Source of the DNA: Bacillus sp. WMMC1349
Lineage (GTDB): Bacteria; Bacillota; Bacilli; Bacillales; Bacillaceae
Length of the DNA stretch: 64,000 bases
Direction of reading: 5' to 3'
Assembly: GCF_013155385.1 (NCBI RefSeq)
Contig: NZ_JABJUQ010000007.1
Coordinates: 3,690,501-3,754,500 of the forward strand
Shown here: one piece after another, positions 18,593 through 28,374 of the stretch
Numbering within the stretch: the first letter of the stretch is position 1
How the letters are laid out: each line of letters opens with the position of its first letter
Made by a program: the position numbers and the translations under genes
Notes under the pieces: generated by a model
The model's input: the letters and a program-made list of their open reading frames with translations, nothing else
What the model was told of the DNA's origin: nothing
The model's database searches: none

Positions 18593-19513
18593 TCAATTCC
18601 AATTAAAACAATAGGTGACACCCGTCAATTCTTCAGATGTTTTCCATAACCGTTTAGCTAGCTGTGTATCATGAGTAAAAGTACTGGACTTCACTTGAAC
18701 AGGGTAGCCTTTTCTTTCATTTATTCCTGAAGGGCCGAAGTACTCGCCTCCTTTTACGTCTTTGTCTGTAGCAGCTCTTAAAATAGGTAGAGCCCCCATT
18801 GATGCTGGCTGAGACATGAAATGAGCTATTGTCTTCATGAAAACATTTAAATGCTGTTGAAGATTCGTTACAGACCAGCCGGGATGCGCACATAATGATA
18901 GAATGGGGGCTTTGTGTTCTTTGAACTTTTTGTCGAGTTCATATGCAAAAAGAATATTGGCCAGCTTACTTTGAGCATAGGCAAGCTGTTTATCGTATGA
19001 TGTTTCACATTGCAAATCTTCAAAAAAAATGTTGGCACCGTTCCATGCATTCGCCAAACTGCTAACTGTCACCACCCTAGCGGTTTCAGTACGCATTAAC
19101 ATTGGCATCAGACGCCCTGTTAACGCAAAATGACCCAGATGGTTCACACCAAATTGTAGCTCAAAACCATCCTTCGTTTTCCCAAACGGCGGCATCATAA
19201 CACCGGCATTATTAATCAAAAGATCCAAATGATCATATCTATCTTCAAATTCTCGGCTAAAGGCTCTAATGGAATCCAAATCCGCTAGATCCAGCTTCAT
19301 TGCTTCAATTTTAATGTTCATATTTTTTTGTTGAATCTCTTGTACTGCCTCTATTCCCTTGGCCATGTCCCTTACAGCCAACACCAAAATTGCACCTTTC
19401 TGAGCAAGAACACTTGCTTGTTCCAATCCAAGACCTGAGCTACCCCCAGTAATAATGGCAACTTTACCGCTTTGATCTTCTATATATTCTTCATTCCATC
19501 TCTGATTTCTCAC
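18593..19513 (-). CDS. Short-chain dehydrogenase/reductase
   Basis: A 306-residue NAD(P)-dependent oxidoreductase. The Rossmann motif TGGSSGLG is at 22-29, NNAG at 101-104, catalytic serine at 151/152 (VSSLAN) and the YxxxK pair Tyr179-Lys183 in YAQSKLANILFAYEL. It resembles retinol-dehydrogenase-like SDRs; substrate unknown. A TetR gene lies directly upstream in the same direction, and two copies of a TACCATCAGTAA element precede this gene, so it is probably the TetR target. Confidence 0.9.
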   Translation of the reverse strand: MRNQRWNEEYIEDQSGKVAIITGGSSGLGLEQASVLAQKGAILVLAVRDMAKGIEAVQEIQQKNMNIKIEAMKLDLADLDSIRAFSREFEDRYDHLDLLINNAGVMMPPFGKTKDGFELQFGVNHLGHFALTGRLMPMLMRTETARVVTVSSLANAWNGANIFFEDLQCETSYDKQLAYAQSKLANILFAYELDKKFKEHKAPILSLCAHPGWSVTNLQQHLNVFMKTIAHFMSQPASMGALPILRAATDKDVKGGEYFGPSGINERKGYPVQVKSSTFTHDTQLAKRLWKTSEELTGVTYCFNWN

Positions 19514-19535
19514 AATTCCTCACCTCAAATAAAAT

Positions 19536-19577
19536 TTAAGTACCATCAGTAACTTAAAAATAACATACCATCAGTAA
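19536..19577. promoter_or_regulatory. Tandem TetR-type operators
   Basis: TACCATCAGTAA occurs at 19541-19552 and again at 19566-19577, 25 bases apart. The first is flanked by TTAAG (19536) and CTTAA (ending 19557), giving TTAAGT-N10-ACTTAA. A related TTACCGTCACTA lies upstream of the tetR start near 20290. This fits binding by the adjacent TetR repressor. Confidence 0.6.
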
Positions 19578-19619
19578 TTTAACAACAAAAAAAGAACACG
19601 CAAATGTTTTCGCGTATTC

Positions 19620-20273
19620 TTACGTTTGGTTTCCAATAAAACCCTTAATGTGAGCCTCTATCCCACGGGATACAACATATTCAAAACTATAGTTAATATT
19701 CATATATCGATACTCACTTAATATGTTTTCCATCACTTGATCCGTGTTTGTCAAAGACCAATGCGATGAAGCAAGCAAAAATGCATAGTATTGAATATAA
19801 AAGCCAGCCTGTATCGTCAGTTTCGGATATAGTTCAACAATTTTACCAGCAATATTTTGCTGTAATTGAATGTTTTTCTCCTTAAAAGTTCTTAAAAAAC
19901 TTTCTGAGCTGTTCTTTTCTAGCGCAATTCCCAATAAAGGCATTAAATTCAACAGCTTTTCATGGTTCAGGTAAACCTTTACCCAACAATTTCCGACATG
20001 CTCCGGCATCGGGTTCATACTAAATGTCGAAAATTCTTCTATAAGGTTTTCATAAAAAAGCTCAAAAACATGACTGTATATGTCCAAAAAAATTTCTTCA
20101 CGGCTGCTAAAATATCTGTAAATGCTCGGCTTACTGATCTGAAGCTCTCTAGCTATACTATTTAAGCTGATACTCTCATATTCCTTTTTTTCAAAAAGCT
20201 GATAGGCAGCATCTAAGATCTCTTTTTTTCTGAATTCAATTTGTTCCTTTGACCTTGCCCTTCTCCAAGTCAC
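19620..20273 (-). CDS. TetR family transcriptional repressor
   Basis: A 217-residue regulator. The N-terminal helix-turn-helix is RKKEILDAAYQLFEKKEYES followed by ISLNSIARELQISKPSIYRYFSS; the rest is a helical ligand domain without close resemblance to a known member. I start at GTG 20273, five bases after TTGAGGTGA; an in-frame GTG at 20282 overlaps that site. It probably controls the SDR downstream. Confidence 0.9.
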   Translation of the reverse strand: MTWRRARSKEQIEFRKKEILDAAYQLFEKKEYESISLNSIARELQISKPSIYRYFSSREEIFLDIYSHVFELFYENLIEEFSTFSMNPMPEHVGNCWVKVYLNHEKLLNLMPLLGIALEKNSSESFLRTFKEKNIQLQQNIAGKIVELYPKLTIQAGFYIQYYAFLLASSHWSLTNTDQVMENILSEYRYMNINYSFEYVVSRGIEAHIKGFIGNQT

Positions 20274-20359
20274 AAAAGTCACCTCAACTTACCGTCACTA
20301 TCATATTCTTCATAAACTATATCATAAAAATATTGATCTTCATACCAGCCTATTTTATA

Positions 20360-22240
20360 TTAAATCACAGCTTTTATTTGTTTGATATAGTAGAAACGGA
20401 CAATGAAAAAGTAGATCAGCTGAATGACGGCAAACACACTAAGTACAGTTGCAGATTCGTTAAAAAGGTTATACTTAAACGCATGTGACAATGCTGTCAA
20501 GGCCACAGCACCGTGAATAAGTGCAACGATAATCGGGGCAAAGAATAGCATAGCAATTTGCCTATTTAATACTTTTTTTAGTTCTTTTTCAGTCAAGCCC
20601 ATCTTGGATATGGCGGTAAACTTCTGTTTATCATCATCAACATCAGCGTAGAGGCGAAAATAAAGAAAACTTCCTGCAGAAACGAAAAAGACAATGCCAA
20701 TAAATAAACCAACAAAGAAAATCGGTCCATAGTCCTTCTTCATTTGAAATACCTGTTGATCAACACCAGAAAATTTCGTAGACGGAATTTTTTTCAACAA
20801 CTCTTCCCCAACACGAATTAAAGTTTTTTCATCTTCCTTTTGAACCTGCCATGCATAAAAGTGTTCCTTATTTTTTTGTTCTATCAATTGTTTGTAATCA
20901 GCATCTGTGACAAGATAATATTGTTCTTCTGCGAAGGCTCTTGATTTTATCACTTGATCAGCTTGAAGCTGTTTACCTGATTGAAGATCGATCGGTTGAT
21001 GAAGCAATTTCTGTTCCTTGCTATATGGAAATCCCTTATAACCGACTGCTACCGCTTTTCCCTTCGACAGTTGGATCTTCTTCTCCCCAATCAGTGCTGC
21101 AAACCGGTTAAAATCAGACTGTTGCACAATCAGTTGTTCCTGACCTTTCACATGAAAGTACTTCAGTGTCATATGAGCTGTTTTTGCCTGAATATCGTAT
21201 TGTTTTAACGTTTTATTGATCAAATCGACATCTTTAGCTTCTGTCTTATCCTCTCCTTTTGTGTTATAAGTAAAGGTATTGGGATGCCAGTTCCTTATCG
21301 AGCTGTTAAAAAATGATTGAAGTCCATATAGTGTTCCAATCGCACAAAATGCAACAGTTGAAATAATCGCAACCATAAAAAATGTTCGCGCATTATCTTT
21401 CATGCGATAAGAAAGATCAGAAAACAAAATCATATTTGTTTTTCGCCAAAAAAGGGTTTCCTGTCCCTTCAATTTACGAATAACATAAACGCTCAACTGG
21501 GTAAAGAAAAGATAAGTTCCAATGGTTACGACGATTGTCACGGGCAACACAGCAAAAAAAACGCCATTCCCTTTCGTGATTAATGCAACGACATAACCTG
21601 CTCCAAGGAATATCGCAGCTAAGATCGTCAGTAAGATAGATGCCTTTGGTTCACCTTTTGACTGCTTATCCCCTTTTAACAAATTAAGAAGCTTTTCACT
21701 GCGCAGAATTAAAGCAACGAAAAAGGAAATAAATAAGAACAATACAATAAAAGACACAAAAGTCACAATGATTGCCAGCAGTGGAAAGTAAAAATTGAGT
21801 TTTTCATTAAACAACAAAACTTTTTCAGCGATTAGTAAGATTAATTTTGCAAAGACCAAACCTAGAGTGATGCCCCCAATCGTAGCAAAACATCCGATAA
21901 GCATATTTTCCAGAAAGACCATCAACCTGATTTGACGCATTGACATTCCCTGAATCATTAAGATCCCAAACTCTTTTTTCCGCGATTTCAGAAATGCACT
22001 CATCGAATATAAAACAAAGAAAAAGGAGAAAACATAGATGATGCCCCCAGCAACTTTGAGACCGAAGAGCGATTTTTTCCCAAGCCCTGAATGAAAAACA
22101 TCTCCACTAATCACCGGATGGAAAGCAAATAGCGCAAATGTAAAAAACACCATCACCATAAACATACTACTGAGAAAGTAAGCAACATAGAGTCGTTTAT
22201 TACGAAGAACGTTATTAAACGCGAACTGACGAAAAGTCAT
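20360..22240 (-). CDS. BceB-type ABC transporter permease
   Basis: A 626-residue permease of the peptide-antibiotic family (BceB/YxdM/PsdB). It has an N-terminal helix, FtsX-like helix groups and one large extracellular domain of about 200 residues between helices 7 and 8 (roughly 320-520), which binds peptide antibiotics and lets the transporter signal to its kinase. It starts MTFRQFAFNNVLRNKRLYVA like YxdM. GGGAGGGG lies six bases before the ATG, inside the end of the ATPase gene (26-base overlap). It is the last gene of the regulator-kinase-ATPase-permease module. Confidence 0.93.
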   Translation of the reverse strand: MTFRQFAFNNVLRNKRLYVAYFLSSMFMVMVFFTFALFAFHPVISGDVFHSGLGKKSLFGLKVAGGIIYVFSFFFVLYSMSAFLKSRKKEFGILMIQGMSMRQIRLMVFLENMLIGCFATIGGITLGLVFAKLILLIAEKVLLFNEKLNFYFPLLAIIVTFVSFIVLFLFISFFVALILRSEKLLNLLKGDKQSKGEPKASILLTILAAIFLGAGYVVALITKGNGVFFAVLPVTIVVTIGTYLFFTQLSVYVIRKLKGQETLFWRKTNMILFSDLSYRMKDNARTFFMVAIISTVAFCAIGTLYGLQSFFNSSIRNWHPNTFTYNTKGEDKTEAKDVDLINKTLKQYDIQAKTAHMTLKYFHVKGQEQLIVQQSDFNRFAALIGEKKIQLSKGKAVAVGYKGFPYSKEQKLLHQPIDLQSGKQLQADQVIKSRAFAEEQYYLVTDADYKQLIEQKNKEHFYAWQVQKEDEKTLIRVGEELLKKIPSTKFSGVDQQVFQMKKDYGPIFFVGLFIGIVFFVSAGSFLYFRLYADVDDDKQKFTAISKMGLTEKELKKVLNRQIAMLFFAPIIVALIHGAVALTALSHAFKYNLFNESATVLSVFAVIQLIYFFIVRFYYIKQIKAVI

Positions 22241-22979
22241 TTGCGTCCCCTCCCATTAAAGAAAGCGTATCAAGAATCTTCTGGAAGAAGGCTTGACGAT
22301 GATCACCGCGGTTCATTTCCGAATATAGTCTACCATCCTTAATAAAAATGACCCGATCACAATAACTGGCAGCCTGCGGATCGTGTGTGACAAGCATCAT
22401 CGTTGCTTTTTCATGATGATTAATCGATTCAAGCATTTCCATAACATCTTTAGATGACTTGGAATCGAGATTTCCGGTCGGCTCATCGGCAAGCAACAGT
22501 TTTGGTGTATGGATCATCGCCCTTGCCACTGTAGCTCTTTGTGCTTGCCCACCTGATATCTCATATGTCCGTTTTTTCATGATATTTGTAATACCCAGCT
22601 TTTCAGCTATTTGTTTGGCTTTTTGTTTCATTTCCCCAACCTTTTCTCCGTCTAATGTCAAAGGAAGAACAATGTTCTCTTCAACTGTCAATGTGTGCAG
22701 AAGGTTAAAGTCTTGAAAGACAAAACCAAGTTCTCTGCGGCGAAACTTAGCCAGTTTTTCTTTATTAAGCAAATGCGGATTCTCACCGTTTATCAAGATT
22801 TCACCTGTTGTTGGTTCATCAATTGTTGCAATCAAATTTAGAAGCGTTGTTTTTCCGCTTCCAGATGGACCCATGATCCCGACAAATTCTCCTTCATCAA
22901 TGGTCAAGTTAATATCTGTTAACGCCCGGTATGCGATTTTCCCTTCATAAACCTTACTAACTTGTTTTACTTGAAGCAT
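22215..22979 (-). CDS. BceA-type ABC transporter ATP-binding protein
   Basis: A 254-residue ATPase. Walker A GPSGSGKTT, Q-loop FVFQDFNLL, signature ISGGQAQR, Walker B LLLADEPTGNLD and the H-loop histidine LVTHD are all present. AAAGGAG lies eight bases before ATG 22979; a longer in-frame ATG at 22997 precedes that site. With the permease it should give resistance to a cell-wall-active peptide. The regulator-kinase pair upstream has the same orientation. Confidence 0.95.
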   Translation of the reverse strand: MLQVKQVSKVYEGKIAYRALTDINLTIDEGEFVGIMGPSGSGKTTLLNLIATIDEPTTGEILINGENPHLLNKEKLAKFRRRELGFVFQDFNLLHTLTVEENIVLPLTLDGEKVGEMKQKAKQIAEKLGITNIMKKRTYEISGGQAQRATVARAMIHTPKLLLADEPTGNLDSKSSKDVMEMLESINHHEKATMMLVTHDPQAASYCDRVIFIKDGRLYSEMNRGDHRQAFFQKILDTLSLMGGDANDFSSVRV

Positions 22980-23062
22980 CACAAGATCTCCTTTCATTTT
23001 TGATCTGTGACTAGTTTACCTTGATGGGCAAATAAGCACTATCGATTTCTCTTTCACTTTCA

Positions 23063-23076
23063 TTACATTGATGTAA
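23063..23076 (-). promoter_or_regulatory. Putative BceR-type operator upstream of the ABC genes
   Basis: The arms TTACAT and ATGTAA (6-2-6) overlap the stop codon of the kinase, with a further ATGTAAA at 23090-23096. Bce-type regulators act on such repeats well upstream of the transporter promoter. A possible -10 (TAAACT) lies near 23016-23021, about 55 bases downstream. Confidence 0.5.
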
Positions 23077-24058
23077 GGTTTTGTGTCGATGTAAAAACCA
23101 TTCGAATCGTTGTCCCTTTCCCTTCCTCAGACTCAAGTTCAAGCCGATGACCAAGATAATCAGCTGCGGTTTTTGTGACATAAAGCCCCATCCCCGTTGA
23201 TTCTCTATGCTGACGACCATTCTCACCCGTAAAAAACGGAGCAAATACCCGTTTTTGATCTTGAGCAGGAATACCAATCCCAAAGTCAGTCACTTCCAGT
23301 ACAGCTTCAGCGTTTTTTTCGTAAGTTGAAATGAGAATCGACTGACTTTTGCCTGATGAATATTTGACAGCATTGTTAATCAACTGCGATAACATGAAAA
23401 ACAGCCACTTTTCATCTGATTCAACGAAGATTTCTTGCAACTCCAGTTTTGGATACACTTTGTTGCGAATGTAAAACCGTTTGTTATCTTGATTCACCTC
23501 ATGAATCATATCTGATATGTTGACCGCTTTAACTTGAAAGTCTTCCTCGATCACACGAAGACGAGCCATATATAAAATTGTATAGAGACCTGTCTTTATT
23601 CGCTCTGTCTCTTCGCGAATACTAGAAGACTCGGGTTCATCAAGATTTTGAGCCGTCAATTCGATAACAGACAATGGTGTTTTCATTTGATGCACCCATT
23701 GCTCCATAAAAGTAAGCTGTTCTTTCTGCCCTAGTTCTAATGTTTTTAATTCGTGTCGATAGTGTTTATATTGACTTTTCAACAGCTGTTCTAGCGCCTC
23801 TGAAATAGGGGCTTGTTCTATTTTTCTCACAGATTCATCAAGGGTTGCTATCGGCTGACTAAGGCGCTGATAGAACTTGCGACGCGTACAATAATGGTAA
23901 ATGAGATAACCGCCAAGAAAGAAAAAACCAAGGAAAACAGCATATAATGCCGGTCTTATGTTCTGATATCCATCAAGCCAGTACACCAATAACATCACGA
24001 AAAATTGCAGCGTCTGAATGGCAATCAGTAAATAGTGCTCCTTAAGAAAAAGCTTCAT
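23063..24058 (-). CDS. BceS-type intramembrane-sensing histidine kinase
   Basis: A 331-residue kinase with two closely spaced N-terminal helices and almost no extracellular loop, as in BceS and YxdK, which read the flux through the partner transporter. The H-box is MEQWVHQMKTPLSVIEL, the N-box LINNAVKYSSGKSQ and the lid GMGLYVTKTAADYLG. I start at ATG 24058 (MKLFLKEHY), a few bases after the regulator stop; upstream in-frame TTG/GTG codons overlap the end of that gene. Confidence 0.93.
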   Translation of the reverse strand: MKLFLKEHYLLIAIQTLQFFVMLLVYWLDGYQNIRPALYAVFLGFFFLGGYLIYHYCTRRKFYQRLSQPIATLDESVRKIEQAPISEALEQLLKSQYKHYRHELKTLELGQKEQLTFMEQWVHQMKTPLSVIELTAQNLDEPESSSIREETERIKTGLYTILYMARLRVIEEDFQVKAVNISDMIHEVNQDNKRFYIRNKVYPKLELQEIFVESDEKWLFFMLSQLINNAVKYSSGKSQSILISTYEKNAEAVLEVTDFGIGIPAQDQKRVFAPFFTGENGRQHRESTGMGLYVTKTAADYLGHRLELESEEGKGTTIRMVFTSTQNLTSM

Positions 24059-24063
24059 TCCTC

Positions 24064-24771
24064 TCACGCCTTTCCCCAAGAGATATTGAGACGATAACCA
24101 GCACCTCTGACCGTTTCTACAGCATCTTCTATGCCTAATTCTTGGAATTTTTTCCTAACTCGTGCCATGTTCACATTAAGTGTATTTTCATCAACATATG
24201 CCTGGTCATCCCACAGTTTCGCAAGTAAGTCTTCACGGCCTGAAATTCTTGGATAACGTTCCATAAGGCTTTCGATAATATCAGCTTCTTTTTTTGTTAA
24301 ACTAGTGGTTTTGGTACCTAAGATCAGTTCAAGTCTTTCTGGAAAAAACCGCAATCCTTCTTTTTCTAAAAGGCGTTCATCTGCTTTTGCCGCATATTCT
24401 CCATATGCCCGCCGAAGCTGGCTGCGGATCTTTGCCATGACAATCTCAGCGTAAAAGGGCTTTGTGATAAAATCATCTCCACCATTTTCCAGCGCCATCA
24501 CCTGATCCATTTCACCTGTTCGCGCAGATATGAATAGCACAGGACAAATCGATTCTTTCCGTATTTGCCGGCACCAATAATAGCCGTCATAACTGGGCAG
24601 ATTGATATCGAGCAGAACAAGATGCGGTTGTTCGCTTTTAAAGACATCTATGACATGGTCAAAATCTTTAATAACATGTACAGCATATCCGTATTTTTCA
24701 ATGTGAGAACGAAGAAGATCGGCGATTTTCGGGTCGTCTTCAACTATCATAATTTTTTGCATTTTTTTCAC
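24064..24771 (-). CDS. BceR-type response regulator (OmpR family)
   Basis: A 235-residue regulator. The receiver domain has IVEDDPKI (acidic pocket), LVLLDINLPSYDGYYWCRQI with the phosphorylated aspartate, and GGDDFITKPFYAEIVMAKI. The winged helix ends TVRGAGYRLN. It opens the four-gene Bce-type module. Its promoter must lie in 24772-24956, where I see no clear -35/-10. Confidence 0.94.
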   Translation of the reverse strand: MKKMQKIMIVEDDPKIADLLRSHIEKYGYAVHVIKDFDHVIDVFKSEQPHLVLLDINLPSYDGYYWCRQIRKESICPVLFISARTGEMDQVMALENGGDDFITKPFYAEIVMAKIRSQLRRAYGEYAAKADERLLEKEGLRFFPERLELILGTKTTSLTKKEADIIESLMERYPRISGREDLLAKLWDDQAYVDENTLNVNMARVRKKFQELGIEDAVETVRGAGYRLNISWGKA

Positions 24772-24956
24772 TCCTGTTGATCGTTATATGTAGAGCAAAA
24801 TTTGTCGTATATAGCTATGATACCAAGTCTTGAGGCGAAGTATTGATATTCTTTCTCGTGAAGAATTGATGAATCACTAAAAATAAAAAGAACGTCAGAG
24901 CCAATCCATTGAACTGTCCTCTTCCGATTCCACTGCCACATGATTTTTCTAAACAT

Positions 24957-24986
24957 AAAAACTCCCCTAATATGATCTTAGGGGAG
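24957..24986 (-). terminator. Terminator of the chemoreceptor gene
   Basis: CTCCCCTAA and TTAGGGGAG form a perfect 9-bp stem followed on the minus strand by TTTTT. It lies 12 bases after the chemoreceptor stop codon. Confidence 0.9.
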
Positions 24987-24997
24987 CACAACAGTCT

Positions 24998-26683
24998 TTA
25001 ATATTTAAAACGATTTACAATCGTTTGCAGCTCTTCAGCCAAATGTGATAATGATTCGGCTGCATACGAGATTTCTTCCATTGAAGCTAACTGTTCTTGT
25101 GTTGATGTAGCAACACCCTTTGTACTTGATGTTGTTTCTTTTGTTTCAGTAGCTAAAGTATCAACCGCGTTTTGAACCACTTCGACACCTGATGTAAGCT
25201 GCTGAGTTGCTGCAGCTACCTCTTGAATTTGTGAAGTAACCTGTTCAACTAGATCAAGGATTTCATTGAAATTCCCCGTTGTTTCTTTAGAAAGAGCAAT
25301 CCCTGAACTTACATTTTCTTGAACAACCTTAATATTATTTACCGTTTCTACTGATTCGTTTTGGATGGTCGATACTAAAGCTTTAATATGATTAGCAGAT
25401 TTATTTGTTTCATCCGCTAACTTCCGTACCTCTTCTGCCACTACTGCAAACCCTTTTCCTTGTTCTCCGGCTCTTGCGGCTTCAATTGCGGCATTAAGCG
25501 CTAATAAATTGGTCTGCTCTGAAATATCTGTGATCAGTGAGGAAATATCGCTAATCTCAGCGGTACTTGACACTAATGCTTGCAAACCACTTCCAGCTGA
25601 ATCTACCGATTTATCAATGAAATTCATTTGATCTAACATTTTATTGACAGAGTGAGCACCTATTTCAGCCTTATCTCTCATTGAAGAGGAAAGATCAGCA
25701 ATGTTCCCTGTATTTGAGGCAACATTTGATAACCGTTCTAATAACTCATTGATAGATTCTGAACTTTTATCAGTCATTGAACTTTGCTTTGCATTACTTG
25801 CAGAAATAGCCAGCATAGATTCAGAAATTTGCTCAGAAGTCGATTTAGATTCTTCCGCACTTGCTGACAATTCTTCAGATGATGCAGCCACTTGTTCAGA
25901 AGAACTGCTAATTTGCTTAACAATCTGGGTTAATGATTGCAAGAAGGCGTTGAACGACTGAGCGAGCTGACCAAACTCATCTTTATTTTTGACAACAACC
26001 TCTTTTGTTAAATCAGCCTCTCCATGTGCAATATCCTCTAGTTGCTGATTAAGACTTCTAAGCGGTAATAAAATAGATTTTAAGAGTGATAGCCCCATAA
26101 TAATCCCGACAATCGTTGAAACGATTGTAATTGTAATAATAATCCCTTCACTCATTTTCCCATTATCGCGAACTTCCTCTTTTAGAGCATCAACATCTTG
26201 ATCAAGGCTTTCGACTAATTTATTAACAGATGGGTCCAAAACTTCTTTTCTTAATTTACGTTCTTCTCCAAAGTGAAGTGATTCAGCTTCTTTCGGACTT
26301 GAAGAATAAGCTTTTAATACTTTTTGATTCAAATCCCAAAACGCATTAAAGTTTTCTTTAATTTCGTCAACATTTGTTTGATATTCCTCATCATGGATCA
26401 ATCCCTTGACTTCCTCAAGGCTTTTCAAGACATCGTCCGCTTTCTCCTGCATCCCTTCGCCAAATTCTTTATCACCTGTAATAATAAAACCTCTTTCATC
26501 ATTTGAAAGACCTGCTAAGCGATATTGAATATGTTTAATTTCTTTTTGAAATTCCATTTTATCCTTAAGCACTTCATTTTTGTTAATCGTCGAAGATGTC
26601 ACAAAAATAGAGGTACCACCAATTGCAACAATCGAAACAACCAAAATCGAAATAATACCCAACAATTTCGTTTTGACTTTCAT
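24998..26683 (-). CDS. Methyl-accepting chemotaxis protein
   Basis: A 561-residue transmembrane receptor. An N-terminal helix (about 8-30) leads to a helical four-helix-bundle-type sensor domain (CHASE3-like, with [17 protein letters not shown]), then a second helix near 180-200, HAMP, and a long coiled-coil signalling domain. The conserved hairpin tip [20 protein letters not shown] and the following [17 protein letters not shown] are intact, so it should couple to CheA/CheW. Glutamine/glutamate-rich methylation helices flank the tip. It is a single gene with its own terminator; the ligand is unknown. Confidence 0.95.
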   Translation of the reverse strand: MKVKTKLLGIISILVVSIVAIGGTSIFVTSSTINKNEVLKDKMEFQKEIKHIQYRLAGLSNDERGFIITGDKEFGEGMQEKADDVLKSLEEVKGLIHDEEYQTNVDEIKENFNAFWDLNQKVLKAYSSSPKEAESLHFGEERKLRKEVLDPSVNKLVESLDQDVDALKEEVRDNGKMSEGIIITITIVSTIVGIIMGLSLLKSILLPLRSLNQQLEDIAHGEADLTKEVVVKNKDEFGQLAQSFNAFLQSLTQIVKQISSSSEQVAASSEELSASAEESKSTSEQISESMLAISASNAKQSSMTDKSSESINELLERLSNVASNTGNIADLSSSMRDKAEIGAHSVNKMLDQMNFIDKSVDSAGSGLQALVSSTAEISDISSLITDISEQTNLLALNAAIEAARAGEQGKGFAVVAEEVRKLADETNKSANHIKALVSTIQNESVETVNNIKVVQENVSSGIALSKETTGNFNEILDLVEQVTSQIQEVAAATQQLTSGVEVVQNAVDTLATETKETTSSTKGVATSTQEQLASMEEISYAAESLSHLAEELQTIVNRFKY

Positions 26684-26793
26684 TCCATCTATCCTTCCTT
26701 CACTATGTCATCTATGGTTGTAATATCGACAAATTTCATCAAAACTTGAAATTATCTGTACTGGAATGTATTGGACTGAAGGATAAAATAGAA

Positions 26794-26908
26794 AAGGAAC
26801 TGTCCTGAAAGTCGTGTGGATGAATAAAAATGGGGGAATGTGCTCGCTTTCCGCGGGAGTCTCGCAATTCCCCCTGATTTATGTTGAAAGGACTTTTTAG
26901 ACAGCCCC
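26794..26908 (-). repeat. Dispersed GGGGCTGTC-family repeat, short copy
   Basis: Read on the minus strand it begins GGGGCTGTCTAAAAAGTCC and ends near CTTTCAGGACAG. The central join CCGCGGAAAGCGAGC-to-ACATTCCCCC lacks the internal palindromic part, like the copies at 7617 and 11607. It ends seven bases from the symporter stop codon. Confidence 0.9.
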
Positions 26909-26915
26909 CTTGTTT

Positions 26916-28301
26916 TTATTTATAGAAATGAGTAAAATAGTCGTTTGTTTCAGCAACAACTACTTTCCAAAGAAGCAAAAGCGCAATTAAGTTAGGAATC
27001 ATCATTAAAGCATTCGCCATATCTGCAAATGCCCATACTGTAACAAGGTTGGCTACTGTCCCAATTCCACAGGCAAAAATGTAAATGAGGCGGTAACCAA
27101 GAATTCCTTTAGAACCTGCCAAATATTCAAAGCATTTTTCGCCGTATACATACCAGCCAACAATGGTAGAAAACCCAAAGAAAATCACAGAAAGCGAAAC
27201 AATATATTCACCCACTGTCCCAAGAACAGAAGCGAAGGCAGCACTTGTTAATGCCCCACCTTCTAGTGTCGCATCATGTGGGACACCGGAAAGCATGCCG
27301 CCAGATGGATCCCAAAATCCCGTAATGAGAAGGGTGATACCTGTCATTGTACAAACAACAATTGTAACAATAAATGTGCCTGTCATGGCGACAAGGGCTT
27401 GTTTGACCGGATGATCAGCACGGGCATTGCCAGCAATTAATGCAGCTGTTCCCAAACCCGCTTCATTTGAAAATATCCCTCGGGAAACCCCGTTACGAAT
27501 GGCTTCAGAAACAACGATTCCAAGAAACCCGCCTGCTGCTGCTACCGGATGAAAAGCATAATGAAAAATCATTTCAAAAGCGGGGATAATCATATCATAG
27601 TTTAAGATGAGAATGAGGATGGCTCCACCCATGTAAAGGAAAGCCATAATTGGCACAAAGAAACTAGCAACTGTACTAATGCGTTGAATCCCACCAAAAA
27701 TAATAAAACTGACGAGTACAGCTAAAATGACACCTGTCACCCAGTCGGTCAGTCCAAAACTTTTGCTAGTGACATCAGCAATTGTATTCGATTGTACACT
27801 GTTGCCAATTCCTAAAGCGGCAAACGCACCAAATAGTGCAAAGGCGATTGCAAGACCTTTAAATTTTCGCCCAAGACCGCGTTCAATATAGTACATTGGA
27901 CCGCTTGAATACTCACCTTTATCATTTTTAACGCGATATTTAACAGCAAGTAATGCTTCTGCATACTTTGTTGCCATACCAAATAAGCCGACGATCCACA
28001 TCCAAAAAATAGATCCTGGACCCCCTAATGTTAAAGCTGTAGCTACACCTGCAATATTTCCATTACCAATTGTCGCAGCCAATGCAGTCATCAATGCTTT
28101 AAAATGACTGACATCCCCTTCTGCTGCTGCATCCTGATGATCTTCTTTGCCAAATCCCAATTTAAATGCATAAATAAGCCGACGAATTTGCAGTCCTTTC
28201 AACACAATCGTTAAAAATAAGCCTGTCCCAAATAATAAAATTAAGCTGGGTGGTCCCCACAGAACATTATTTATCCCCTTTAAAAATCCCAAAATATTCA
28301 A
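26916..28301 (-). CDS. Sodium:alanine/glycine symporter (AGCS family)
   Basis: A 461-residue membrane protein of the AGCS family, importing alanine or glycine with sodium. Hallmarks are GNGNIAGVATALTLGGPGSIFWMW (near 78-100, sodium/substrate loop), GMATKYAEALLAVKYR and FSNEAGLGTAALIAGNARADHPVKQAL. It is transcribed away from alanine dehydrogenase across a shared 246-base regulatory region. This pairing points to alanine uptake followed by oxidative deamination. Confidence 0.94.
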   Translation of the reverse strand: MNILGFLKGINNVLWGPPSLILLFGTGLFLTIVLKGLQIRRLIYAFKLGFGKEDHQDAAAEGDVSHFKALMTALAATIGNGNIAGVATALTLGGPGSIFWMWIVGLFGMATKYAEALLAVKYRVKNDKGEYSSGPMYYIERGLGRKFKGLAIAFALFGAFAALGIGNSVQSNTIADVTSKSFGLTDWVTGVILAVLVSFIIFGGIQRISTVASFFVPIMAFLYMGGAILILILNYDMIIPAFEMIFHYAFHPVAAAGGFLGIVVSEAIRNGVSRGIFSNEAGLGTAALIAGNARADHPVKQALVAMTGTFIVTIVVCTMTGITLLITGFWDPSGGMLSGVPHDATLEGGALTSAAFASVLGTVGEYIVSLSVIFFGFSTIVGWYVYGEKCFEYLAGSKGILGYRLIYIFACGIGTVANLVTVWAFADMANALMMIPNLIALLLLWKVVVAETNDYFTHFYK

Positions 28302-28374
28302 AATATTCCCCCCTGAACAATCCTTTGTTGCTCTGATATTTTAACATAGTCACTTTTGCTTATGTTTGTTAAGG

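Noticed and set aside
24768-24956. A 62-codon minus-strand frame overlapping the start of the BceR-type regulator, with AGGGGAG before its ATG
   Set aside because: The apparent ribosome site is the 3' arm of the chemoreceptor terminator, the protein resembles nothing, and a neighbouring frame looks equally plausible. I treat the stretch as the regulator's promoter region.
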